Positions 52,885 to 61,390 of a DNA stretch of 64,000 nucleotides are shown one piece after another. This stretch comes from Thiohalocapsa sp. (GTDB lineage Bacteria > Pseudomonadota > Gammaproteobacteria > Chromatiales > Chromatiaceae). Both the position numbers and the translations under genes were made by a program. Location: assembly GCF_022340605.1 (NCBI RefSeq), contig NZ_JAJDNQ010000081.1, forward strand, positions 1 through 64,000, written 5' to 3'. Within the stretch, counting starts at the first letter, position 1. The number at the start of each line of letters is the position of its first letter. The notes beneath the pieces were generated by a model. It was given only the letters and a program-made list of their open reading frames with translations. It made no database searches and was not told the DNA's origin.

Positions 52885-53786
52885 GGCCGCCGCGCCCCGC
52901 GCACGTTGAGGAAGGTCGCGTACAAGGCCTGGCCGGCGCAGATGAACAGCCGGCTGCGAGCGCGGTCGCCGAACTCGATGTTGGCCACCGTGCAGCCCAG
53001 CTTGATCTTGCCGATCAGGCGCCCGTCGGGGTCGATGCAGTGCACGCCGTCGCCGGCGGCGCTCCACAGGCGTCCGTCCTCGTCGCAGCGCAGGCCGTCG
53101 GCGTGGCCCGGGGTGACGCGATGAAAGCAGCGTCCGTTCGCCAACGAACGATCCTCCTCGACGACGTCGTAGACGCGGATGGCGTGCTCCGGCTCCGCGG
53201 CGAACTGCGCGCCGGACGCGACGACATACAGCCGCGACTCATCGGGCGAGAAGGCGAGCCCGTTGGGGCCGTGCAGATCCTCGGCCACCCGGTGCAGCGC
53301 GCCGTCCGCGGGATCGATGCGATAGACCGCTTCCGGCGCTTCGCTGCGCTGCTTGCCGCCCTCGTAGTCCGTGCTGATGCCGTAGACGGGGTCGGTAAAC
53401 CAGATGCTGCCGTCGCGCTTGCAGGCGACGTCGTTGGGTGAATTGAGCCGCTGTCCGGCAAAGCGCTCCGCCAGCACGGTCAGGTCGCCGTCCCATTCGG
53501 TGCGGAGAATGGCGCGCTGCCGGTGCGAGCACCCGATCAGGCGTCCTTGCTGGTCGCGGCAGTGGCCGTTGGGAAATCCTGCCGGCTCGCGGAAGACGGA
53601 TATGCCGCCGGCCTCGCTCCAGCGCATGATACGGTCGTTGGGGAGGTCGCTGAACAACAGGACCTGGTGGTCGGCGAACCACGCCGGGCCTTCCAGCCAG
53701 CGAAACCCGTCCGCCAGCTTCTCCAGCGGCGCATTGGGCAGCACCAGGGGCCGGAAGGACTCGTCGATGATCTCGAGATGGTCCAT
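52881..53786 (-). CDS. SMP-30/gluconolactonase-like beta-propeller lactonase
   Basis: 301 residues. Six-bladed propeller family landmarks: LEGPAWFADHQVLLFSDLPNDRIMRW (Glu ligand), LNSPNDVACKRDGSIWFTDP (Asn), GPNGLAFSPDE, and HADGLRCDEDGRLWSA (Asp), the divalent-metal site. Such enzymes hydrolyse sugar lactones. No signal peptide, so cytosolic as written. It is 2 bp downstream of the cupin gene. In context it would open a lactone made by the GMC or SDR enzyme. Confidence 0.9.
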   Translation of the reverse strand: MDHLEIIDESFRPLVLPNAPLEKLADGFRWLEGPAWFADHQVLLFSDLPNDRIMRWSEAGGISVFREPAGFPNGHCRDQQGRLIGCSHRQRAILRTEWDGDLTVLAERFAGQRLNSPNDVACKRDGSIWFTDPVYGISTDYEGGKQRSEAPEAVYRIDPADGALHRVAEDLHGPNGLAFSPDESRLYVVASGAQFAAEPEHAIRVYDVVEEDRSLANGRCFHRVTPGHADGLRCDEDGRLWSAAGDGVHCIDPDGRLIGKIKLGCTVANIEFGDRARSRLFICAGQALYATFLNVRGARRP

Positions 53787-53788
53787 GG

Positions 53789-54238
53789 CTAGCTGCGGTG
53801 GCAGGGCCGTGCCGTGGCCTCTTCGTGCAGTTGTATGGTCATCAGGCGCGCGGGCTCGTCGCCCACCGTCCCGGAGCGGTGTCCCTTGCGCCCCTCGGCG
53901 TCGGCGACACAGCCTTGATCCTCGCCGAAGGAAAGCTCGCCGGGGCCCATCTCGATGCGGGTGCCATCCATTGATTCGACGAACCAGCGCCCGGAGAGCG
54001 GGACGATCCACTGCGGCGCGGGATTCTCGTGCCATTCGCCGACCCAGCCCACCGGCTGCACGGTGAAGACCACGGTCGACTCGACACGCTCTTGCTGGTC
54101 GTTCCATTGCGGGTCCGCATCGCCGACGCTGTGCTGCTCGAAGCCGCTCAGCGCGCAGCGCTCCTGGTGGCTGACGCCATTGTCGTCGCGCCACAGGTGC
54201 CAGTAATGGGTGACCGGGGGCGTTGCATCGCCGCTCAT
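53789..54238 (-). CDS. Cupin-like protein
   Basis: 149 residues. Cupin motifs are partial: VGEWHENPAPQWIVPLSGRWFVES (motif 1-like) and GPGELSFGEDQGC (motif 2-like) with few metal-binding His, so metal binding is uncertain. Cupins in such operons act as isomerases, epimerases or carbohydrate binders. The ATG overlaps the DoxX stop by 4 bp (ATGA). No signal peptide. Confidence 0.8.
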   Translation of the reverse strand: MSGDATPPVTHYWHLWRDDNGVSHQERCALSGFEQHSVGDADPQWNDQQERVESTVVFTVQPVGWVGEWHENPAPQWIVPLSGRWFVESMDGTRIEMGPGELSFGEDQGCVADAEGRKGHRSGTVGDEPARLMTIQLHEEATARPCHRS

Positions 54239-54738
54239 TGTTGGTCTCCTCTGGGGTGGGTCGATGAAAGGCTCGTGGGCGCTCGCGGTGCCGACGCCAA
54301 GGGCGCCCGCGCGAAGTCGCTGACGGTTTGGAATTGACTGGCCAGGATCAGCAGCATGAATCCGCCGACCAGGCCGAAGTTTTTCATGAAATCGAACAGA
54401 TGGGTGCGGCCTTCGCTCTCGCCTTGAGAGAACAGATCCGGGTAGCGCCAAAAGCGGTGAAAGAATAGTGCGGTGACCACGCAGTAGCCCGCCATCAGGA
54501 AGGCGGCGAGCCGATCGAACAGACCGAGCACGATCAGCGCCGGGGCGACGATCTCCAGCGTGCCCGCCAGCACCAGCAGGACGGCCGCGCCGGGCAGGAT
54601 CGACGACTTGGCCTGCGCCATCGCTTCCTGGCGAAAGAAGATCTTGTGCAGGGCGCTGAAGGGAAACAGGATCACCAGACCGATGCGGGCCAGCAGGAGC
54701 GCGCCCTCGCCATTGAGCCAGTGCAGCAGCGCGTCCAT
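54235..54738 (-). CDS. DoxX-family membrane protein
   Basis: 167 residues, four membrane helices (LLARIGLVILFPFSALHKIFF; VLLVLAGTLEIVAPALIVLG; AAFLMAGYCVVTALFFHRFW; NFGLVGGFMLLILASQF). DoxX-type proteins are inner-membrane components of redox systems, in some cases quinone-linked. Overlaps GMC by 1 bp and cupin by 4 bp. It may anchor or take electrons from the GMC dehydrogenase; that is inference from gene order. Confidence 0.88.
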   Translation of the reverse strand: MDALLHWLNGEGALLLARIGLVILFPFSALHKIFFRQEAMAQAKSSILPGAAVLLVLAGTLEIVAPALIVLGLFDRLAAFLMAGYCVVTALFFHRFWRYPDLFSQGESEGRTHLFDFMKNFGLVGGFMLLILASQFQTVSDFARAPLASAPRAPTSLSSTHPRGDQQ

Positions 54739-56321
54739 CAGAGGCGCTCCTTGATGCGATCGGCCACCCGCAGGGCATTGGCGACGATAGTCAGGGTTGG
54801 ATTGACCGCCCCGATCGATGGGAAGAAGCTGCCGTCGACGACATAGAGGTTATCCAACTCGTGGGCGCGGCAGTCGGTGTCGAGCACGCTCGTCGCCGGG
54901 TCGGTGCCGAACCTGCACGTGCCCACCTGGTGCGCGGTGCCGCTGACGCCGATGCGCTGGGTGAAGAACAGGTGCCCGCCGCCCGGCAGCCGGGTCAAGG
55001 TGCCGGCGTTGGAGAGATCCTGCTTCCAGCGGTCAATCAGCCGCTCGTGGGCCTCGAGGTTGTTGGGGGTCAGGGTCAGCACGACGCGCTCGCCGTCGTA
55101 GTGGATGCGGTTGTCGGGGTCGGGCAGGTCCTCGCTCTGCATCCAGAAATCCAGCGCATGGGCGGCGAGCTTCTCGAACGGCCAGTCGGGCAGGAAGCTT
55201 AGGAACGACGGCAGCGCCTGGGCACGGATCTGCGCGCCGTAGGCCCGCGCCATCAATTGCACGAGGCCCAGCGGATACGCCCAGTCCGGTGCACTGAAAT
55301 AATAGTCGCTGAGCGCCATCGTCTTTTGAAAGACGCTCTCGTCGCGCTCCTGGAGCACGCACATCAGGGCCGAGAGGTTGTGCCGCATGTAATTGCGGCC
55401 CACCAGACCAGAGGCGTTGGCCAGTCCGTTCGGGTGGCGGTCGTCGGCGGAGCGCAGCAGCAGCAGCGCGCTGGACAGGGCGCCGCCGGCAACGACGACG
55501 ATTTCGGCACTGTAGACCTCATCCTTGCCGTTGCGGGTGACCAGCACGCGCTCGGCCCGGCGGCCATCGGCGCCGGTCTCCAGGCGGGTGACATTCGCCC
55601 CGCTCAGCAGGCTGACGGTGTCTGGATATCGGGCCAGCAGCGGGTCGACGCAGATGACCTGCGCGTCGGCCTTGCCGTTCGTGGGGCAGGGAAAGCCGTC
55701 GAAGCGGCTGCAGCGAATGCAGGGGCTGGTTGGCGTCGCGCCCTGCGCGTCCTCATCGAGCCGGATGCCCAGTGGGATGTGATAGGGCTTGAGCCCCTGC
55801 TGGGTCAGGGCCTGATTGAGCCGGTCGATCTGGCCCTCGTGGCGCACCGGCGGATAGGGATAGGGCGTATCCGCGGGCGGCTCGCAGGGATCCTCGCCGC
55901 GCTGGCCGTGGACCTGGAAGAGCCGCTCCGCCTCGTCGTAATAGGGGGCATAGTCGCTGTAGCCGAGCGGCCAGGCAGGCGAGATGCCGCCGCCATGGGC
56001 AATCTCCCCGAAATCGCGCTCGCGCAGCCGAAACAGGGCGGCGCCATAGACCTTGGAATTGCCGCCGACGTAGTTGTGCAGCTCGGGGCTGAAGGACTCG
56101 CCGTCCTTGTCCTGCCACTGTTCGCTGGTCTGATAGATGAGATCGCCAAAGACCCGCTGCGGGTCCCAGTTATCGACCGAGCGCGGCAGGTAGCCGCCGC
56201 GCTCCAGCAGCAGGATACGCTTGCCGGTTCCGGCGAGCCGCCACGCGAGGGAGGCGCCGCCGGGCCCGCTGCCGATGACGATGAGGTCATAGTGATCGGT
56301 GACGGAAGCGCTGGAAGGCAT
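54738..56321 (-). CDS. GMC-family FAD oxidoreductase with cysteine cluster
   Basis: 527 residues. FAD motif LIVIGSGPGGASLAWRLAGTG at 13-33, GMC signature NYVGGNSKVYGAALF, and the C-terminal GMC domain with HQVGTCRFG (conserved His) and NLYVVDGSFFPSIGAVNPTLTI. CIRCSRFDGFPC plus a nearby CVDP places several Cys where bacterial FAD glucose dehydrogenases bind a 3Fe-4S cluster; cluster binding here is inference. A soluble dehydrogenase for sugar or polyol, electrons possibly passed to DoxX. Overlaps DoxX by 1 bp. Confidence 0.9.
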   Translation of the reverse strand: MPSSASVTDHYDLIVIGSGPGGASLAWRLAGTGKRILLLERGGYLPRSVDNWDPQRVFGDLIYQTSEQWQDKDGESFSPELHNYVGGNSKVYGAALFRLRERDFGEIAHGGGISPAWPLGYSDYAPYYDEAERLFQVHGQRGEDPCEPPADTPYPYPPVRHEGQIDRLNQALTQQGLKPYHIPLGIRLDEDAQGATPTSPCIRCSRFDGFPCPTNGKADAQVICVDPLLARYPDTVSLLSGANVTRLETGADGRRAERVLVTRNGKDEVYSAEIVVVAGGALSSALLLLRSADDRHPNGLANASGLVGRNYMRHNLSALMCVLQERDESVFQKTMALSDYYFSAPDWAYPLGLVQLMARAYGAQIRAQALPSFLSFLPDWPFEKLAAHALDFWMQSEDLPDPDNRIHYDGERVVLTLTPNNLEAHERLIDRWKQDLSNAGTLTRLPGGGHLFFTQRIGVSGTAHQVGTCRFGTDPATSVLDTDCRAHELDNLYVVDGSFFPSIGAVNPTLTIVANALRVADRIKERL

Positions 56322-56369
56322 GGCGTGATCCCGTGTGTATCGAGGTGACGAGGATGCGCGGAGAACCCC

Positions 56370-57215
56370 TCAGCCGCCGGTGGCGAAGCCGGGATAGCAG
56401 GTCATGCCGCCGTCCACGAACAGCGTCGAGCCATTGACGTAATCGGACATGTCCGAGGCCAAATACACCGCCGCCTGGGCGATATCCTCCGGCTCGCCGA
56501 TGCGCTGATAGGGGATCAGCTTCATCAGCTTGGCGTAGGCATCCGGAGAATCCCAGACCTTGCGATTAATGGGCGTGCGGATCGCCCCGGGCGCGATGCT
56601 GTTGATGCGGATGTGCAGCGGCGCCAGCTCCTGCGCCATGCTCTGCATTAGCATGTCGATGCCGCCCTTGGATGACGCGTAGTTGGCATGGCCGGACCAG
56701 GGAATGACCTGGTGCACCGAGCTCATGCAGATGATCTTGCCGGCCGCGGCCGACACCTCCTCGCGCACACCCCTGCGCTTGAATTCCTTCACCGCCTCGC
56801 GCGTACACAAAAACTGACCGGTCAGATTGACGCTGATGACCTTGTTCCACTGCTCCAAGGTCATCTCGTCGTAGGCGGCGTCGCGCTGAAGGCCGGCATT
56901 CGCCACCAGGATGTCGAGCGTGCCGAAGGCATCCAGCACGGTGTTGAACATCGCCCGGACCTCGTCCTCGTTTGAGACATCCGCCTTAACCGCGATGGCC
57001 TTCACCCCAAAGCCCTCGATCTCCTTCACCATCGCCTCGGCGACGTCCTCATCGGTGATGTAATTGATCGCGACATCCGCTCCCGACCGCCCGAGACCAG
57101 TCGCCACCGCCTTGCCAATGCCGGAATTGGCGCCCGTCACCAGCGCCTTCTGGCCGGCCAGCAGCAGGGGCCAGGTGTAGTGGGGCAGGGTATCGTTGCT
57201 GGATTCGTCGGACAT
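56370..57215 (-). CDS. SDR-family oxidoreductase (glucose 1-dehydrogenase-like)
   Basis: 281 residues. TGANSGIGKAVATGLGRSGADV (NAD(P) site), NAG, and the catalytic Ser-Tyr-Lys in CMSSVHQVIPWSGHANYASSKGG; the late IAPGAIRTP is classical SDR. It resembles glucose 1-dehydrogenases of this family (N-terminal extension of about 20 residues before the Rossmann core). First gene of the minus-strand operon, 48 bp before the GMC gene. Likely oxidises an aldose or polyol. Confidence 0.9.
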   Translation of the reverse strand: MSDESSNDTLPHYTWPLLLAGQKALVTGANSGIGKAVATGLGRSGADVAINYITDEDVAEAMVKEIEGFGVKAIAVKADVSNEDEVRAMFNTVLDAFGTLDILVANAGLQRDAAYDEMTLEQWNKVISVNLTGQFLCTREAVKEFKRRGVREEVSAAAGKIICMSSVHQVIPWSGHANYASSKGGIDMLMQSMAQELAPLHIRINSIAPGAIRTPINRKVWDSPDAYAKLMKLIPYQRIGEPEDIAQAAVYLASDMSDYVNGSTLFVDGGMTCYPGFATGG

Positions 57216-57966
57216 TTGGTCGCCTCGAGTGTGGTTGTGTAGGCGGTGCCACGATCGGGTCGGTCAGCTTGAAGCGCGAAGTGACCGAGCTCGCCACGCT
57301 TGCTCGATGCCGCGCAAAAGTCGGGCCGAAGCTAGGCCAAAGTCGGGCCAAAACCGGAAAGGCCGGCCCGCGCGCCGCCGCGGCCGTGCACGTTCTGCGC
57401 TCCGGTCGCCGGCAACTCGCAATCTGGTGCAAATTTGCCGCCTGGCCGGCTCTCCTCCACCAGCCCCCGGCGGCCATCTGGTGCCGCGCAGGTGGGCATC
57501 GGGGCTTCGTGGCAGACAGTCGCGCTTGGGATTGCTGTATTCATACGGCGGCCGCGAGGCTTCATTAAGCGGCACCGCCCGGACACCCTGATGGTGCCCG
57601 GTTGCGGCCTATGAAACGCAGGAATACAAGAACCATGCCCGTACCCGCCGACAGGCAAAGACGGGCCGCGCACAAGGCCGCCAGCTCCCAGGTGGAGAAG
57701 CCCCGCGCTTGCCGGCGTTGATCACACTTCCCACCAGCGGGGCAGCGCTGGCTCCAACGCTCCAGCGTTGGAGCAAAGGCGGACGCTCTGCGTCCCGAAA
57801 CCTCCGTCACGACTAGTCGACGCATAGGATGGGCAAAGCGCAGCGTGCCCATCTTGCTGCGGGCGGCATTCACCAACATCGCCGAACCGAGCCCTTGGCG
57901 ACGACAGTCGCGGTCAACCCGGCGGAGCGCCGCAGACCGATTCGCGGGCTTGGTGCGGACGGCGCA
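57216..57966. other. Long upstream region of the oxidation operon, palindrome cluster
   Basis: 750 bp without a supportable gene. Contains two strong palindromes: GCTCCAACGCT/AGCGTTGGAGC (57751-57774, perfect 11-bp arms) and GATGGGCA...TGCCCATC (57828-57853), with GGACGC/GCGTCC in between. The operon promoter should lie within about 57216-57400. Confidence 0.6.
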
Positions 57967-58506
57967 TCAGGGCTGGATGCTGAGCCACTCGCGCAGGTTC
58001 GCGAAGCGCTTCTCGCCGATGCCGGGCACGTGCGTCAGTTCTTCGAGCTTGTGGTAGGGGCGGTGCTCGATGATGGCGTTGGCGAAGCGCTCGGCGAGCA
58101 GTGCTTGGACCGCCGCCGCGGCGTCGGCGCCTAGTGACTTCGCGAGCCGGATGGATTCCGGTACCTGATCGCTGTAATACGTAATGCCGAAGTACCGGCG
58201 TTGTGCCCGTAGGCGGCGGGCATCGGTCTTGTCGCTGACGTGGAACTCGATGGCGTCGGCGCCATACAGGCGGATGGTGTGCCGCTCGCCATTGGGGAAT
58301 TCCACCTGGAAGCTGTCGCCGTCGGCCCAGTCGGTGGGGATGAGTTGGACGCCTTCGATGCTCTGCAGGTCATCGGCGTCGGCGGCCATGACCGGCAGTG
58401 CGCCGGCGAGGACGCAAAGGAGCAGCAGGGCAAGGTACGGTAAGGACGTGGGCAACAGCGGTTTCTCGTGTCGGCGTTGGATGCGGTGGCGTTGGATGCG
58501 GGCCAC
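57967..58506 (-). CDS. Exported SNase-like/helix-hairpin-helix protein with shortened nuclease domain
   Basis: 179 residues from a GTG. Signal peptide (LALLLLCVLAGALPVMA), the first part of a thermonuclease fold (DWADGDSFQVEF, RLYGADAIEF, keeping the Asp and Arg-x-x-x-Ala-Asp signature), then ESIRLAKSLGADAAAAVQALLAERF runs directly into a HhH/ComEA-like module (AIIEHRPYHKLEELTHVPGIGEKRFANLREWL). In full-length relatives about 60-70 residues of the SNase domain, with the catalytic Arg/Glu, stand between these parts. So it looks like an in-frame internal deletion; nuclease activity is doubtful, DNA binding possible. Confidence 0.65.
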   Translation of the reverse strand: MARIQRHRIQRRHEKPLLPTSLPYLALLLLCVLAGALPVMAADADDLQSIEGVQLIPTDWADGDSFQVEFPNGERHTIRLYGADAIEFHVSDKTDARRLRAQRRYFGITYYSDQVPESIRLAKSLGADAAAAVQALLAERFANAIIEHRPYHKLEELTHVPGIGEKRFANLREWLSIQP

Positions 58507-58676
58507 ATGCCGGGTGGGAAGTAGGCGGTGCGATGCCGCTCATGGGTCTGGCCGCGCTACGGTTTCCGGCGGCATGGTCCGCACGGCGGACCCTACAGTC
58601 ATAGGGTAGCGGGACGGTCCGCGCTGAAACATCGGGGGGGGTTGGTGATCACGCCGCTCCCCTGTGGCGGCGCCGT

Positions 58677-58743
58677 CTGTGGGAGCGCCGTCCTCGGCGC
58701 GACGGATACTCGGTTACGGCGAGGACGCCGCTCCCGTGGGAGT
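58677..58743. repeat. GTGGGAGCGCC REP pair (family F)
   Basis: GTGGGAGCGCCGTCCTCGGCGCGACG facing CGAGGACGCCGCTCCCGTGGGAG (in shorter units). A large hairpin with about 20-bp imperfect arms. Confidence 0.7.
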
Positions 58744-58967
58744 AGGGTGCTGGACCAGATCGTAAGCGAGGCATCACGGCGTTATGCCAGACCTCGCATG
58801 CCGTTCCGGGGCGGGGCAGGAATCCGTCGCAGGTCAGGCGGGGGTAATTCGTCCGCGATGGTGCCGATATGGCGCGCATCGTGACCGCCGGATTGTCGGG
58901 TCGTGCTGGGGCGCGGGATCGATGGCGCGGGGTGGCGTGGGGTGGGGTGGTTTGGCCGCTGCGGCAC

Positions 58968-58999
58968 GTCGGGCTTCGCTGTCGCTCGGCCCGACCTAC
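58968..58999. repeat. Family G palindrome
   Basis: GTCGGGCTTCGCTGTCGCTCGG...CCGACCTAC, 42 bp downstream of the RRM gene stop. The rest of 58507-59041 has no supportable gene. Confidence 0.7.
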
Positions 59000-59041
59000 C
59001 CCGACCTTTGGGCTACTGGCCGTGTGGGCTCGCCGCGGGAC

Positions 59042-59323
59042 TTACCAGCGGCGCGGCGCCCCGCCGCGGCTCGGGCGGTCACCTTTGGGCTTGGCCTGGT
59101 TCACGGTGATGTTGCGGCCCTTGAAGTCGGTGCCGTTCAGTGCCTTGATGGCGGCGTCGGCCTCGGCGTTGTTGCCCATTTCGACGAAGCCGAAGCCCTT
59201 GGATTGGCCGCTGAACTTATCGGTGATGAGGTTGACGGTGTCGACGCTGCCGTATTGGGAGAAGGCCTCGCGCAGGTCGTCATCGGTGACGCTGTAGGGG
59301 AGGTTGCCAACGTAGATGTTCAT
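59042..59323 (-). CDS. RRM-domain RNA-binding protein
   Basis: 93 residues, a single RNA recognition motif: RNP2 IYVGNLPYSV and RNP1 KGFGFVEM with conserved aromatics, plus a short basic Arg/Gly tail (SRGGAPRRW). This is the small glycine-tailed type (as in cyanobacteria and many proteobacteria), often cold-induced and acting as an RNA chaperone. Start ATG at MNIYVGNLPY is certain by family length. It has a long upstream gap (539 bp), possibly a long leader. Confidence 0.95.
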   Translation of the reverse strand: MNIYVGNLPYSVTDDDLREAFSQYGSVDTVNLITDKFSGQSKGFGFVEMGNNAEADAAIKALNGTDFKGRNITVNQAKPKGDRPSRGGAPRRW

Positions 59324-59862
59324 GGACGTGTCTCGCGGATTCTGGTGCTTGAGGTTGACGTTGCCGCGACCGTGCGGCGTTGGTCCGGCGGCCGGGTGAA
59401 CCGGCGCGCGGACCTGGCCGCAAGGTGCGGGCTGCCGCCGGCTGGTCCCAGTTATTTTTTGTGTGGGGCGCACCGGCGGTGGCGCGAGGAGACAGGGAGC
59501 TACGAATCTCGGGGGAGCGGGCGGGGCCAGGTTGCGCTGGCTCCCGCGTGGTACCGGAGATGCTTGGTACCGGGGAGCCGGGCGCCGGGTCGGGCCGGGC
59601 AGTCTCGTCGAAAAGGGCAGATGCCTTGCGCCGGGCGGTTCTGGGCCACCGCAGCGTATCCTCTCCCCGCACCATAGCAGGTTGGCGGCTGGGGCGCTGG
59701 CTTTTTTCGGTGGGACCGCCGGGAGGTCGGACTTTGCCGTCGGCCTGGCCGGGTGGCGGAGTGCGTGGAGAGCCGCCGCCGCGAGGGCCAGTGTCGGGCT
59801 GCGCCGTGGCGCGGCCCGATCTACCAGGGCCACGGGGCTGGGTTCCACCTGCGCGAGCCGCG
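59324..59862. other. Upstream region of the RRM gene, no gene
   Basis: 539 bp. Contains a family G palindrome at 59793-59825 and an AT-rich tract (about 59450-59462, TTATTTTTTGTG on the plus strand) that may contain the -10 region of the RRM promoter. No protein-coding signal found. Confidence 0.5.
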
Positions 59863-60771
59863 TCAATCCCCCCGCCAGAATCCCTCCAGCAGCTCGAAGG
59901 TGGCCTCCGGGTGCTCCCAGTGCGGTAGGCCCATGTTGGGGGCCAGGGTCTCGTGGCGCCAGTTGGGCCGGCTGGCGGCGAACTGCGGCAGGCGCTCGAA
60001 GCTGACGTAGGGGTCGCGGTCGGCGATGGCGAGCACGGGCACGTCGGTGAGCCGGGCGTACAGGTTGGTCATGGCGTCCTGCGTGAAGAGCTGCCCCGAC
60101 AGGAAGGTGAGCGGCGCGAAGCGGGCGCCCGGCTGGTGGGATGTCGCGTAGGCGTAGTCGATGAGCTCCTGCGGCGCGGTGGCGGTGAAGGACTTGTTGA
60201 GGTAGTAGCGCACGCTCTGCCGGGAGGTCACCAAGTCGAACAGCCCCTGCGCCCAGAGTGGCGTCGAGAGCACGCGGTGGGCGACGCGGCCGACGCCCGG
60301 GCCCGGCACCTTGCGCTTGCTGAAGCCGGTGGGGGAGACGAGCACCAGCGAGGCGACCTTCTCCGGCGCGCTCAGCGAGGCGCGGGCGGCGAACTCGGCG
60401 CTCAGCGACAGCGCCAGCAGGTCCGCCGGCGTGCCGATGACCTGCTCCAGCATGGCCTCGATGGCCTTGGCGTACAGCGCGGGGGAGTAGACGTAGTCGC
60501 CGCGCTCGGACTGGCCGAAGCCGGGCAGGTCCATGCTGTAGACGGGGCGCTCGGCGCGGAAGCGCTCGAACAGGGGCTTCAGCTCGAAGCTGCTGGGTGC
60601 GGCGTTGATGCTGTGCACCAGGAGCAGCGGGCGGCCGCCGCCGTCCTCGTCGGCGTAATAGGCGATGCGGCCGGTGGCCTCGGTGTACAGCTCGGCGAGC
60701 GGCGCGTCGAGCGCCGGCGGCAGCGGCGGGTAGATGCGCTTGCCGGGGCGTGCGGCTTTGGCTTGATTCAT
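59863..60771 (-). CDS. Alpha/beta hydrolase with atypical nucleophile elbow
   Basis: 302 residues. Alpha/beta fold features: LLLVHSINAAPSSFELKPLF (oxyanion-type loop), YSMDLPGFGQSERGDY, and the C-terminal Asp (ADRDPYVSF) and His (LPHWEHPE). The elbow is LALSLSAEF rather than G-x-S-x-G, with Ser/Ala flanking the likely nucleophile. Start MNQAKAARPGK. Substrate unknown. It is divergent from DUF6394. Confidence 0.8.
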   Translation of the reverse strand: MNQAKAARPGKRIYPPLPPALDAPLAELYTEATGRIAYYADEDGGGRPLLLVHSINAAPSSFELKPLFERFRAERPVYSMDLPGFGQSERGDYVYSPALYAKAIEAMLEQVIGTPADLLALSLSAEFAARASLSAPEKVASLVLVSPTGFSKRKVPGPGVGRVAHRVLSTPLWAQGLFDLVTSRQSVRYYLNKSFTATAPQELIDYAYATSHQPGARFAPLTFLSGQLFTQDAMTNLYARLTDVPVLAIADRDPYVSFERLPQFAASRPNWRHETLAPNMGLPHWEHPEATFELLEGFWRGD

Positions 60772-60915
60772 GATGCGGGCTCCCTGTTGCGAGGGCAGTA
60801 CGGCGGCGGTTGCATTTGGCCGGCCAGCGTGGTGATTATGCGCCGTTGCGGCGCCGGTTGCCCGCGTTGGCGAGGGATGGCCTGATGGTTGGCTCGAGTA
60901 CAGAGGTTCGTCTTC

Positions 60916-61299
60916 GTGAATCCGGAAAAGGTCGTCTTCGGCTTCTTCATCCTGCTGGCGCTGACGCTGAACGTCGGCTTCGTCTACGGCGATATCGCGG
61001 ACCCCAACCACCACCACGTTTGGGAATTCGCGGCGGTGTTCCTGGTGAACGGCATCGCCACCGTGCTCAAGCTTGGTGATCGCACACAAATGGGCGCCGT
61101 ACTGCTCGCCACCAGCCTGGTGGCCATGCTGCAGCTCTTCGCCGCGGCACTGGTTTGGACCATCGCCGCCCATGGCACCGAGGCCGGCATGACGCCGGGC
61201 TCGCTGGCGAGCGTCGTGTCGCTCGCGGTGGGGGCCGTGGTGGCGAACGTGGTGTCGGTGGTGCTCCTGATCGTCGAGACGGTGCTGCTGCGCCGCTGA
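60916..61299 (+). CDS. DUF6394 integral membrane protein
   Basis: 127 residues, four membrane segments. Sequence VNPEKVVFGFFILLALTLNVGFVYGDI and TVLKLGDRTQMGAVLLATSLVAMLQL matches DUF6394. AGAGG lies 9-10 bp before the GTG start. Function unknown. Followed 91 bp later by a potassium channel on the same strand, which such small membrane proteins often accompany. Confidence 0.85.
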   Translation: MNPEKVVFGFFILLALTLNVGFVYGDIADPNHHHVWEFAAVFLVNGIATVLKLGDRTQMGAVLLATSLVAMLQLFAAALVWTIAAHGTEAGMTPGSLASVVSLAVGAVVANVVSVVLLIVETVLLRR

Positions 61300-61390
61300 G
61301 GCGCCCGAGCCGCTTCCGCCCAACCCACTCCCCTCCGGCAGCCACTCAGCTCCGCCCATCGTCGAGGTCTCGCCGACTGACATCCCCGCC

